Assembly (NCBI RefSeq): GCF_008365375.1
Contig: NZ_QOKW01000005.1
Location: forward strand, 124,001-188,000
Reading direction: 5' to 3'
Length of the DNA: 64,000 nt
DNA from: Roseomonas genomospecies 6
GTDB lineage: Bacteria; Pseudomonadota; Alphaproteobacteria; Azospirillales; Azospirillaceae
Part shown: piece after piece, positions 33,815-42,900 of the stretch
How the letters are laid out: every line of letters begins with the position of its first letter
Numbering within the stretch: the first letter of the stretch is position 1
Program-made: the position numbers and the translations under genes
The notes under the pieces: generated by a model
The model's database searches: none
What the model saw: only the letters and a program-made list of their open reading frames with translations
Told to the model about the DNA's origin: nothing

Positions 33815-34402
33815 TCATAGCAGTCCTGCGGCCATCTCCATCGCGGCGCTGGCGAGCCGCCCGCCGGACCAGGACATCCGCCCGCGGACCCCGTCGATCC
33901 GGGAGAACATGGAGTCGTAGCGCCGCAGGATGGCCTTGCGCTCCTCCTCCGTCCTGCTGTCCTCCAACTCGATCTGGAAGCGGGCGGCGACGCGGCAGTG
34001 CGCCAGGAAGGCGTGCCCCCCGGCGACCTCGCGGTAACGGTTGGCGAAGTCCGGGTTCCCGGCGAACAGACGCTCGACCGCCGCCTTGCCCGGATGGCCG
34101 CCGGCCGCGGTGACGCGCCCCTCCGCATCCATGTCGAGCGTGATGTCGGCCAGCGCGATGTCGGCCAGTTCCTTGGTGAAGGCGGCGGTTTTCCGCGCCA
34201 GCACCCCGGCAAAAGCGTCCACCCGGAAAGTTTTGCCGCCCGCCCCGGCGCGGGGACGGAACGTCCCGGCCTCCCGCGCGGGTGCGGCGGCGGCGGCGGC
34301 AAAAGCGTCGGCAAGCCCTTGATCCGCCGGAAGCGTTGCGGAAGCGAAACGGTGCGCCGGGGCGGCGCTCCGCAGCCCTCGCGCGATGGACATGACGGTC
34401 AT
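33815..34402 (-). CDS. Hypothetical protein, 195 aa
   Basis: Not recognised. The start ATG at 34402 has GGAGG six bases upstream. Residues 1-60 are Ala/Arg-rich and look disordered. Residues 60-180 are helical with charged patches (FTKELADIALADITLDMDAE, NPDFANRYREVAGGHAFLA, RRYDSMFSRIDGVRGRMSW). No signal peptide. It lies upstream of hemN on the same strand but behind the anaerobox, so it is not obviously co-regulated. Confidence 0.68.
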   Translation of the reverse strand: MTVMSIARGLRSAAPAHRFASATLPADQGLADAFAAAAAAPAREAGTFRPRAGAGGKTFRVDAFAGVLARKTAAFTKELADIALADITLDMDAEGRVTAAGGHPGKAAVERLFAGNPDFANRYREVAGGHAFLAHCRVAARFQIELEDSRTEEERKAILRRYDSMFSRIDGVRGRMSWSGGRLASAAMEMAAGLL

Positions 34403-34514
34403 GCGTTCCTCCAGTCACCGCCCGTTCGAGGGGCGAATGACCGGACGCATGCAAGGGTTTTGCCGATGGCGGAGAAGCGGCTGTCGAAGGAGTGGCTGTC
34501 GAAGGAGTGGCTGT

Positions 34515-34940
34515 CTAGGCGATCCCGCCCAGACGGTTCTCCAGATGCTCGTGCAGCAGGTCGAGGTTGCGGCGGTTCGCCTTGAAGCCGATGTCGAAGA
34601 TCGTCCCCAGCACGGGGACCGACCCGCCGGCCCAGTCCACGGCGAGGTTGGCGACCATGCGCGCGATCAGGCTTTTCGGAAGGTCGAAGCGGGCCGCCTC
34701 CAGGATGATGTAGGCCGACACCACGGCGGTCGCCGTGTCCCCGATGACCGGGACGACGCTGGCGATGCCGTCCAGCCCGATGGGAATGCGCGTGCCGGGA
34801 ATGCGCCAGCGCGTGTCCATCAGCCGCGTCAGCCGGCGCAGCCGTTCCAGCCGGTTCAGGTCGATGTCGATGACCGGTGGCGCCGTGGTGCCGCCTGAAA
34901 GGGTGGAGGCGGGCGCGGGACGCGTGCGGATGTCGCTCAT
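34515..34940 (-). CDS. DUF4112 family membrane protein
   Basis: 141 aa. After a disordered start, residues 30-140 match the DUF4112 pattern: RLTRLMDTRWRIPGTRIPIG, DGIASVVPVIGDTATAVVSA and GSVPVLGTIFDIGFKANRRN. Two hydrophobic segments with conserved G/P-G-D suggest an inner-membrane protein. Role unknown in the family. Monocistronic. Confidence 0.85.
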   Translation of the reverse strand: MSDIRTRPAPASTLSGGTTAPPVIDIDLNRLERLRRLTRLMDTRWRIPGTRIPIGLDGIASVVPVIGDTATAVVSAYIILEAARFDLPKSLIARMVANLAVDWAGGSVPVLGTIFDIGFKANRRNLDLLHEHLENRLGGIA

Positions 34941-35429
34941 GGCTTCACCGGAGCTGGAGTGCCGCCCTGGAGCGCCGCCGGGAGTGGAGCCGTGGGCGGA
35001 GCCGGACGGGCGTGTCGGGTGAGCAACCCGCGGCTGCGCCCTGCGGTTCCCGGCCTATCTCCATCGGGTGTTCGGTGCCACGGACGCGCTCACATGTCCG
35101 GCGGGGTCGTCGTCATACGCATTGTCGGGAGGACGCGGGGTCATCATCCGAACGGATAATGCGGCATCGGGGCAGATGCGGCAAATGGACGCGCGGAATG
35201 GGGATGATCAGCCACTAAATATTTGTGACCGCAAAGTTTTCCCCGCCGCTCCAGGCTTTCGCAGCGAGGGCGGCAGCCATATGCCGAACGCCCCTCTGGT
35301 CTGCGGAGTGTCGGGGGACAACAATGGTGCGTGCAAGCCAGAGATGAAGACCGAAAAGAACCGAACAGGCGGCCGTTCCACGAGCGATGGGCGGTGCCGG
35401 AAGTCGGAAAAGACCTTGGGAGGATAACC
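34941..35429. other. Intergenic region
   Basis: 489 bp between divergent small genes. It is AT-richer around 35140-35235. No repeat, RNA or gene stands out; it likely holds promoters for both sides. Confidence 0.45.
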
Positions 35430-35648
35430 ATGAACACTCTTTATTGTGCCTGCTGCGGGCAGCCGTTCCACCGCAGCTCGCCGCGCGGACCGGCGCCGCT
35501 CTACTGCTCGCGCGACTGCCGCCGGCAGATGGAGGTCCGCCGCCGCGTCTGGACGTCGCTGGATCTGGCGGAGCGGGCCACCGCCGCGCCGCCGGCCCCC
35601 ATCGTCACGGGCCGGGACGGCGCCGTCTGGCAGCGCGCCTCGGCCTGA
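35430..35648 (+). CDS. Small zinc-ribbon protein, 72 aa
   Basis: The start at MNTLYC (35430) follows GGGAGGATAACC. CACCGQPFHRSSPRGPAPLY and YCSRDCRRQ form a C-x2-C...C-x3-C metal site, so the protein is likely a small zinc-binding domain as in treble-clef nucleic-acid or accessory proteins. The tail is Ala/Arg-rich. Cytoplasmic. Function not known. Confidence 0.72.
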   Translation: MNTLYCACCGQPFHRSSPRGPAPLYCSRDCRRQMEVRRRVWTSLDLAERATAAPPAPIVTGRDGAVWQRASA

Positions 35649-35703
35649 CGGGTCGACCTGAGGGGGCGGCCTGAAGGGGCGCCACACGCATTCTGTGCAT
35701 TTT

Positions 35704-35732
35704 TTGACCGGTTCGGCCGCCGCCCCTCTAAA
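35704..35732 (+). promoter_or_regulatory. Sigma-70-type promoter for the Tim44-like gene
   Basis: TTGACC (35704-35709), a 17-bp spacer and TCTAAA (35727-35732), about 40 bp before the leader ORF start. Confidence 0.5.
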
Positions 35733-35772
35733 ACGGCAGGGCAGCCATACCATATAGGAGGATGCTACGACG

Positions 35773-35817
35773 ATGAGCATCCCCCTGAACCGAGGGCTTT
35801 ACCGAACACGGCCATGA
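35773..35817 (+). CDS. 14-codon leader ORF coupled to the Tim44-like gene
   Basis: ATG at 35773 with AGGAGG upstream encodes MSIPLNRGLYRTRP. Its stop TGA overlaps the ATG of the next gene (ATGA at 35814-35817), and the next gene has no clear ribosome-binding site of its own. Translational coupling or leader control is the reading; a peptide function is not implied. Confidence 0.5.
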   Translation: MSIPLNRGLYRTRP

Positions 35818-36929
35818 TCCAGAACACGCGATCCCCCCGCACCGCCACCCGCAATTCGGGCCGCCGCCCGGCCCGCGCCTTCGGCGCCGTCGCTCTGGCG
35901 CTGGCCGTGGCGCTGACCGCCGGCACCGCCGACGCCCGCGCGGGCAAGAGCAGTTCCGCGGGCAGCCGCGGCGCGCGCACGTTTGAAGCGCCGGCTGCGA
36001 CCAACACCGCGCCGCGCACCGCCGCTCCGATGGAGCGGACGGCCACCCCGACCCCGGCCCCCGGCGCGCAACAGCCGGGCATGCAGCAGCCCGGCATGAC
36101 GAACCCGGCGGCGGCGCAGCGCGGCGGCTTCTTCTCGCGCGGCGGCTTCATGCCGGCCCTGATGGGCGGCCTGATCGGCGCCGGCATCGCCGGCATGCTG
36201 TTCGGCGGCGGCTTCCTCGACGGGCTGGGCAGCTTCGCCGGCATCCTGGGCTTCATCCTCCAGATCCTGCTGGTCGTCTTCCTGGTGCGGCTGGCCATCC
36301 GCTTCTTCCGCAACCGCTCGGCGGGCGCGGCCCGGCCCGCGGGCATGGGCGCTCCCAACACCGCCTATGCCGGCCCGAATCCGGGCGCCATGAATCCCGG
36401 CGCCATGAACCGGGACGCGGCGGATGTGCGCCATAACCCGCTGGGTGGTGGCCCGCTTGGTGGTGGCCGCGGCGGTGCTGCCGCGGGTCCGGCGGGCAGC
36501 CGTCCGGGCGTGCGCCGCGACGACGTGGGCATCACCCCCGCCGACTACCAGGCGTTCGAGCAGACCCTGGTCACGGTCCAGACCTCCTACGGCAACGAGG
36601 ATCTGGCGACGCTGCGTGGCGCCGTGACGCCGGAGATGGCCTCCTACTTCACCGAGGAACTGACGGCCAACCACAACCGCGGCGTGGTCAACCGTCTGTC
36701 CGACGTCCGCCTGCTCCAGGGCGACCTGGCCGAGGCGTGGCGCGAGGGCAACGTGGAATACGCCACCGTGGCGATGCGCTTCTCGCTGACCGACGTGACG
36801 GTGGACCGCGCCAGCAACCGCGTGGTCGAGGGCGACCCGAACCGTCCGGTCGAAGCCACGGAAATCTGGACCTTCACCCGTCCGCGCGGCGGACGCTGGG
36901 TCCTGTCGGCGATCCAACAGACCGGCTGA
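35814..36929 (+). CDS. Tim44-like domain membrane protein
   Basis: 371 aa. The signal or first helix (FGAVALALAVALTAGTADAR) is followed by a disordered Ala/Pro/Gln linker with PGMQQPGM repeats, a glycine-rich helix pair (ALMGGLIGAGIAGMLFGGGF and LGFILQILLVVFLVRLAIRF) and, after another glycine-rich linker, a carboxyl Tim44/MrpL45-type domain (about 240-371, ITPADYQAFEQTLVTVQTSY to FTRPRGGRWVLSAIQQTG). It is anchored in the inner membrane, and the domain binds membranes or partner proteins. Downstream is imuA in the same direction but with its own LexA box. Confidence 0.85.
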   Translation: MIQNTRSPRTATRNSGRRPARAFGAVALALAVALTAGTADARAGKSSSAGSRGARTFEAPAATNTAPRTAAPMERTATPTPAPGAQQPGMQQPGMTNPAAAQRGGFFSRGGFMPALMGGLIGAGIAGMLFGGGFLDGLGSFAGILGFILQILLVVFLVRLAIRFFRNRSAGAARPAGMGAPNTAYAGPNPGAMNPGAMNRDAADVRHNPLGGGPLGGGRGGAAAGPAGSRPGVRRDDVGITPADYQAFEQTLVTVQTSYGNEDLATLRGAVTPEMASYFTEELTANHNRGVVNRLSDVRLLQGDLAEAWREGNVEYATVAMRFSLTDVTVDRASNRVVEGDPNRPVEATEIWTFTRPRGGRWVLSAIQQTG

Positions 36930-37024
36930 TCCGTTCTCCACTCCTCAACCGGTCTTGCGAGGGGGCGTCCGAAAGGGCGCCCCCTTTCGCTTTCCGGACT
37001 CCCCTGGACGGGCCGGGCATGATA

Positions 37025-37039
37025 GAACGTATCAGGAAC
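37025..37039. promoter_or_regulatory. LexA (SOS) box upstream of imuA
   Basis: GAAC-N7-GAAC, the complement of the alphaproteobacterial GTTC-N7-GTTC LexA operator, 26 bp before the imuA start codon. Confidence 0.86.
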
Positions 37040-37065
37040 AAAAACCTGATCAGCGGACCCGAGTC

Positions 37066-37875
37066 ATGCCCGACCTGTCGCCCGATCATCCCATGCCCGA
37101 AGCGTCCCTGCCGGTTGCCCCGCCCGTTGCCCCGCCGGACCGGTCGGCTCTGCTGGCCGACCTGCGCGCCCGCATCCGGGGTCTGGAAGGTCTGGGCGGG
37201 GAGGGCGCGCGCGTTCTGCCCTTCGGCCTGCCCGGCCTCGACTCGGCCTTCCCGGCGGGCGGCCTGCCGCTCGGCTGCCTGCACGAGGTGGCGGGGGAGG
37301 AGCCGGGCGCCGGCACGGCCTTCGCCGCGCATCTTCTGGCCCGCATCGCCAGCGAATCGGCGCCCGCGCTGTGGATCGTCCGGGGACGCGACCTGCACGC
37401 CGCCGGGCTGGCCGCCTATGGGCTGACGCCGGACCGGCTGATCGCCGTGCGCGCGACGCGCGACGCCGACGCGCTGTGGGCGATGGAGGAGGCCTTGCGC
37501 TGCAAGCGGCTGTCCGCCGTGCTGGGGGAGGTGGGAGGGCTGGACCTGACGGCGAGCCGCCGGCTTCAACTGGCCGCCGAGTCGTCGGGTGTGACCGGAG
37601 TCCTGTTGCAGAGCGCCGCCCGCCGGTCCGCGGCGAGCGCGGCGGTCACCCGCTGGCGGATCGCGCCGGCCCCCAGCCAACCGGAGGAGCCGGGCGTGGG
37701 CGACCCGCGCTGGCGCGCCGAACTGGAACGCTGCCGGGGCGGGCGTCCGGGGGTGTGGCTGCTGGAATGGCGCGACGGCGCCCTCGTCGCCGCGACGGAC
37801 CGGGCCGTTTCCACCCCCGTCCGGCGTCCGGTCGCGGTGGAGCGAAGCGGACAGCCCTGGGCCGAGGTGGCGTGA
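37066..37875 (+). CDS. imuA: ImuA, SOS mutagenesis accessory protein
   Basis: A 269-aa RecA/SulA-like protein: GARVLPFGLPGLDSAFPAGG, PLGCLHEVAGEEPGAGTAFA (degenerate P-loop area), LWIVRGRDLHAAGLAAYGL and CKRLSAVLGEVGGLDLTASR. With ImuB and DnaE2 it performs error-prone translesion synthesis after DNA damage. The start at MPDLSPDHP follows the LexA box directly. Unusually, imuA is separated from imuB-dnaE2 by about 2.0 kb containing four small genes, and lies on the opposite strand. Confidence 0.87.
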   Translation: MPDLSPDHPMPEASLPVAPPVAPPDRSALLADLRARIRGLEGLGGEGARVLPFGLPGLDSAFPAGGLPLGCLHEVAGEEPGAGTAFAAHLLARIASESAPALWIVRGRDLHAAGLAAYGLTPDRLIAVRATRDADALWAMEEALRCKRLSAVLGEVGGLDLTASRRLQLAAESSGVTGVLLQSAARRSAASAAVTRWRIAPAPSQPEEPGVGDPRWRAELERCRGGRPGVWLLEWRDGALVAATDRAVSTPVRRPVAVERSGQPWAEVA

Positions 37876-37911
37876 CGGGTTGCGTGATGGAACCGCCCGT
37901 CGCTTTTCCCG

Positions 37912-38082
37912 TCAGTAGTTGGTGGCCCAGTCGGGTTCCGTGCGCGGGGTCTCGCCGTCCGGTTCGGCGTCGAGGGGAAAGGGCGCGTCGTCCGCATAGA
38001 GCGGCAGTTGCCGGGCGAATTCCGCCGATTGCTCGGCCCGGCGTTGCTCCAGCAAGCGGGCGGCCAGATGAGCGGGCAGCAT
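37912..38082 (-). CDS. Small protein, 56 aa
   Basis: ATG at 38082 preceded by AAGGAGG at ideal spacing. MLPAHLAARLLEQRRAEQSA forms an amphipathic helix, followed by an acidic tail (DAEPDGETPRTEPDWATNY). DWATNY-type ends occur in small proteobacterial proteins of unknown function. Convergent with imuA; not recognised. Confidence 0.6.
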   Translation of the reverse strand: MLPAHLAARLLEQRRAEQSAEFARQLPLYADDAPFPLDAEPDGETPRTEPDWATNY

Positions 38083-38329
38083 GGCAAGCCTCCTTCTGAG
38101 CGGCGGGAGAGCCTGGGGAGCGGTCCTGTCGGCCGCCCTCGGCCCAACCCGTCCTGTGTGCCTGAACGCTATCATGCAAGGTCCAGGCCTCTAAGTGATG
38201 CAGATCACCCGTTATGCAAACTTTAATGCCGCCTGTTTCTTTTTCCAGGCCGGTTCCTTTTTCCAAGCGGGCGGCCCATAGTCCCCGCCGTCCCGTCTTC
38301 CGCGGATGTTCCCTTCTCCGAGACCGATC

Positions 38330-39019
38330 ATGCACGCCGAACCCTGCCCCACCTGCCTGAAACCTGTGCACTTGTGCGTTTGCGAGGCGGTGGAGCCGAT
38401 CGACAACGCCGTCTTCCTGCTCATCCTCCAGCACCCGCAGGAAAAGCGCGAGACGCTGGGCACCGCGCAGATCGCCCATCTCCAGTTCAGGAACTCCGCC
38501 TTGAAGGTGGGGCTGAGCTGGTCGAACCTGAAGCGCATCCTGGGGCGCGAGGTCGATTACAAGCGCTGGGGCGTGCTCTATCTCGGCCCGGTCAAGCAGG
38601 GCGCCGGTCCCCAGCCGGAGGTCGCCGTGGTGGACAAGGGCGGCAATCCCCAGAAGGACAGCGATCTGGTGCTGGCCGATCTGGAGGGCGTCATCGTCCT
38701 GGACGGCACCTGGAGCCAGGCCAAGACGCTGTGGTGGCGCAACCCGTGGCTTCTGAAGTGCCGCCGCATCGTGCTGAACCCGAATTTCCGCTCCCTCTAC
38801 GGGCAGGCCCGCAAGGAGCCGCGGCGCGACAGCGTGTCGACGCTGGAGGCCGCCGCCTTCCTGCTGTCGCGGCTGGAGGCCGAGCCGGCGATCCTCGACC
38901 GCGCGCTGAAGCCCTTCTCGCTGCTGCTGAAGAAGCTGCGGGCGCCGCGCCCACGCCCCGTGCTGCCGCCCCGCGCCCCGGCGGAGGGACCGGCACCGGA
39001 ATCGGACGGGACGGAATAA
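38330..39019 (+). CDS. DTW-domain tRNA aminocarboxypropyltransferase-like protein
   Basis: 229 aa. The amino-terminal zinc-binding segment CPTCLKPVHLCVCEAV is followed by LILQHPQEKRETLGTAQIAH and the signature VLDGTWSQAKTLWW (DxTW), typical of the DTW family. The family includes YfiP/TapT, which adds the acp group of SAM to a tRNA uridine. The start MHAEPC (38330) is preferred; an in-frame ATG at 38306 would add eight residues. The carboxyl end is Pro/Arg-rich. Confidence 0.87.
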   Translation: MHAEPCPTCLKPVHLCVCEAVEPIDNAVFLLILQHPQEKRETLGTAQIAHLQFRNSALKVGLSWSNLKRILGREVDYKRWGVLYLGPVKQGAGPQPEVAVVDKGGNPQKDSDLVLADLEGVIVLDGTWSQAKTLWWRNPWLLKCRRIVLNPNFRSLYGQARKEPRRDSVSTLEAAAFLLSRLEAEPAILDRALKPFSLLLKKLRAPRPRPVLPPRAPAEGPAPESDGTE

Positions 39020-39147
39020 TCCGCGCCTCTTCCGGGATCGCTCTTTCCGGGTAAGCCCCTCTCGACGGGGGCGGCTGCGGCACCAATGCGCTCTTGCGCT
39101 GTTGGGGATTGCGTCGGCCGTTCCGGCCTCAACCAAGGGAGCGATCC

Positions 39148-39225
39148 ATGAAGGGCGTGCTGCTGTGGCTTATCGGGCTTCCCATTCCGATCATTCTTCT
39201 GCTGTATCTGTTCAACGTTCTCTGA
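39148..39225 (+). CDS. 25-residue membrane peptide
   Basis: ATG at 39148 with AAGGGAGC upstream. The product is MKGVLLWLIGLPIPIILLLY plus LFNVL: one hydrophobic helix with a central P-x-P. Tiny proteins beginning MKGxLLWLIGxPIPIIxLLY are, from general knowledge, conserved in many Proteobacteria. It sits alone between the DTW and phosphatase genes. Inner membrane; function unknown. Confidence 0.68.
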   Translation: MKGVLLWLIGLPIPIILLLYLFNVL

Positions 39226-39317
39226 TCGGGTCCTCCGATCGGCTTGACGGCACGGACCGGCGGCGCCACATGCGAACCGCGCCGCCCTCCGCGCGGTAAA
39301 GGCAAGAGACGAGGACC

Positions 39318-39896
39318 ATGGCCCGCGATTTCGTTCCCTTCGGACTGACCGTTTGCGGCATCGAGGAGCTGAACGGCTTCTGCGAGTCCGGTGTGACCCA
39401 CGTCCTGTCGATCCTCGACCCCGGCCACCCGGAGCCGACCGCCTTCGGCGCCTACGGCGAGCACAAGCGGCTGGAACTGCGCTTCCACGACATCATCGAC
39501 CCCTACATGGGCCAGAGCCTGCCGCAGCGCGCGGACGTGGAGCGCATCCTCGCCTTCGGGCGCGACCTGATGACCGAGCCGACCGGGGTGGGCGGCCTTC
39601 TGGTCCATTGCCACGCGGGCATTTCGCGTTCGACCGCTGCCCTGACCATGATCCTGGCCCAGGCCAGCCCCGACCGCCCCGCCGCCGAGGCGATGGCCGC
39701 CGTGGTCGGCATCCGCCACAAGGCGTGGCCCAACCTGCGCATGATCGAGTTCGCCGACGAAATCCTGGACCGCCGGGGCGAACTGGTCGCCGCCGTCCGC
39801 GCCCGTCACGCCAGCTATGGCCGGGAGCGGCCCGATCTGGTCCAGTTCATGATCGACAACGGGCGTGTGCGCGAGGTCGCGGACCTGATCGACTGA
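39318..39896 (+). CDS. Dual-specificity/tyrosine phosphatase-like protein
   Basis: 192 aa. The signature LVHCHAGISRSTAALTMIL matches HC-x5-R-S/T of cysteine phosphatases, with a general-acid candidate aspartate in FHDIIDPYMGQ. It should dephosphorylate protein tyrosine or a small phosphate ester in the cytoplasm. Start ATG at 39318. It ends 19 bp before the convergent dnaE2 stop. Confidence 0.85.
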   Translation: MARDFVPFGLTVCGIEELNGFCESGVTHVLSILDPGHPEPTAFGAYGEHKRLELRFHDIIDPYMGQSLPQRADVERILAFGRDLMTEPTGVGGLLVHCHAGISRSTAALTMILAQASPDRPAAEAMAAVVGIRHKAWPNLRMIEFADEILDRRGELVAAVRARHASYGRERPDLVQFMIDNGRVREVADLID

Positions 39897-39915
39897 GCGG
39901 TCGGGCCCCCATCCC

Positions 39916-42900
39916 TCACCGGAAATTCCGGCCCTCCGGGAAGACCGCGGCGGCGGAGGCGGCGGTGGAGGGGCCGGTGGAGGCGTCGGGGTCGGTCAGG
40001 TCGCGCAGGCGGTGCGTCAGGTCGGTCAGCCGCTCCACGCGCAGGTGGATGACCTCGCCGCCTTCGGGGTTCGGCTTGCCGGTGCGCTCCACCCGCCCGG
40101 TGGCGGCGATCAGGCGGGCGCCGAGGATCGCCTTGCGGAATGTCTCGAACATGTCCGGCATGATGACGAGGTTGGCGATGCCGGTCTCGTCCTCCAGCGT
40201 GATGAAGACCACGCCCTCGGCGCTGCCGGGCCGCTGACGCACCAGCGCCAGCCCCGCCACGGTCAGCCGCGTGCCGGCCCGCACCGAGCCCAGCCGCTCC
40301 GCCGGGACCACCCCGGCAAAGCCGTCCCGCAGCAGGGCCATGGGATGCGCCTTCAGCGACAGGCACAGGCTGCCGTAATCCATCACCACATGCTCGCCCA
40401 GGGCCATCGTGGGCAGGAGCGTTTCCGGCTCCCGCTGGGCGGAGTCGGCGAGACCGGCGAACAGCGGCAGCGGCTGTGCCCCCAGCGCCTTCACCGCCCA
40501 CAGCGCGGCCCGCCGGTCCAGCCCGACGGAGCGGAAGGCGTCGGCCCTGGCCAGCCGCTCCAGCCCCGCGACGGGCATCCGCGCGCGGCGCCACAGGTCG
40601 TAGGGATCGCGGTAGCCCGCTCCGCGGCACAGCACGAGCCGCCGGGCGTCCTCCTCGTCCATCCCCCGGACGAGCCGCAGGCCGAGCCGCAGGGCGTGGC
40701 GGATGTTCCCGATGCTCCCTCTCCCCCCCGGGGAGAGGGTTGGGGTGAGGGGGCTTCGCGGCTCTGGAACGTCCGGCACAAGGGCATCCCCCTCACCCTC
40801 CCCTCTCCCCGGGGGGGAGAGGGTATGCGTCCCCGTTTTGGAAAGGGGTTCCAGCGTGCAATCCCAATCCGACCGGTTCACGTCCGGGGGCAGCACGGTC
40901 ACCCCGTGCTCGCGGGCGTCGCGGACGATCTGGGCGGGGGCGTAGAAGCCCATGGGCTGGCTGTTCAGAAGCGCCGCGGCGAAGACGTCCGGATGATGGC
41001 ACTTCATCCAGGCCGACACATAAGCCAGCAGGGCGAAGCTCGCCGCGTGGCTTTCCGGGAAGCCGTACTCCCCGAAACCCTCGATCTGCTGGAAGCAGCG
41101 CTCGGCGAAGGCGCGGTCGTAGTTCCGCTCGACCATCCCTTCGATGAAACGGTCGCGGAAGGTGTGGACCAGCCCGGTCTTGCGGAAGGTCGCCATGGCG
41201 CGGCGCAGCCGGTCGGCGTCCTCCGGGCTGAAGCCCGCGCCGACGATGGCGATCTTCATCGCCTGCTCCTGGAACAGCGGCACGCCCAGCGTCTTCTTCA
41301 GAACCCTTTCGAGTTCGGGAGACGGGTAGGTGACCCGCTCCTCGCCGGTGCGGCGGCGCAGGTAGGGGTGGACCATGTCGCCCTGGATCGGGCCGGGGCG
41401 CACGATGGCGACCTCGATCACCAGATCGTAGAAGGTCTTGGGCCGCAGGCGGGGCAGCATGGACATCTGCGCCCGGCTTTCCACCTGGAAGACGCCCAGA
41501 CTGTCGGCCCGGCACAGCATGTCGTAGGTCGCCGGGTCCTCTTGCGGCACCGCCGCCAGCGTCAGGGAGCGCCCGTAATGCCGCTCCAGCAGATCGAAGC
41601 CGCGGTGCAGGCAGGTCAGCATCCCCAGCGCCAGCACGTCCACCTTCAGGATGCCCAGCGCGTCGATGTCGTCCTTGTCCCACTCGATGGTCGTGCGGCC
41701 TTCCATCGCGGCGTTGGCGACGGGGCACAGGTCGCTCAAAGGGCCGCGCGTGATGACGAAGCCGCCGACATGCTGCGACAGGTGGCGGGGAAAGCCGATC
41801 AGCTCCTGCGCCAGTTCCAGCGTCCGGCGGAGCCGCGGGTCGTCGGGGTCGAAGCCGTATTGCCGGGCGCGCTCCTCGTCCACGCCGTGGCGGCTCCAGC
41901 CCCAGACGGAGCCGGACAGCCGCGCCACCAGATCGGCGGACAGGCCCATGGCCTTGCCGACCTCGCGGATGGCGCCGCGCGCGCGGTAGCGGATGACGGT
42001 GGCGGTTAGCCCGGCCCGCTCGCGCCCGTATTTCCCGTAGATGTACTGGATGACCTCCTCGCGCCGCTCATGCTCGAAATCCACGTCGATGTCCGGCGGC
42101 TCGTTGCGGGCGGCGGAGATGAAGCGTTCGAACAGCAGGTCGAAACGCGCCGGGTCGATCTCCGTGATGCCCAGGCAGTAGCAGACCGCCGAATTGGCCG
42201 CCGACCCCCGCCCCTGGCACAGGATGCCCCGCGAGCGGGCGTGGCGCACGATGTCGTGGACCGTCAGGAAATAGGGCGCGTAGCCCAACTGCCCGATCAG
42301 CGACAGCTCGTGGTGCAGGGCCTTCGTCACCGTCTCCGGCACGCCGTCCGGATAGCGGCGGGCGGCGCCGGTCCAGGTCAGGCCGGTCAGCGTCTCCTGC
42401 GGGCTGCGCCCGTCCTCCGCCACCTCGTCCGGATACTCGTAGCGCAGCTCCTCCAGAGAGAAGCGGCAGGCGCCGGCGATCTCCACCGTGCGGGCGACGG
42501 CCTCGGGGTGGCGGCGGAACAGGCGGGCCATCTCAACCCCGGCCTTCAGGTGCCGCTCCGCGTTGGCGGACAGGCGCCAGCCGGCCCCCTCGCCACCGGT
42601 GCCGTCGATGGTGGTGCCGGTGCGGATGCAGGTCATCACGTCGGCCAGCGGGCGGCGGGCGGGCGAGTGGTAGAGCACGTCGTTGGTCGCCACCAGCGGC
42701 ACGCGCTCCGCCTCCGCCAGCCCGGCCAGCCAGGACAGCCGCCGCTGGTCGTCCCCGCGGTAGCGGTGGCTGGCGGCGAGGTGCAGGCGCTTCCCCAGAT
42801 CGTTGCGCCAGCCGCGCAGCGCATGGGCGAAGGCGGGGTCACGCCGGTCCGGCGGCACCAGCAGGAACAGCATCCCCTCCGCGTGGTCCAGCACGTCCGC

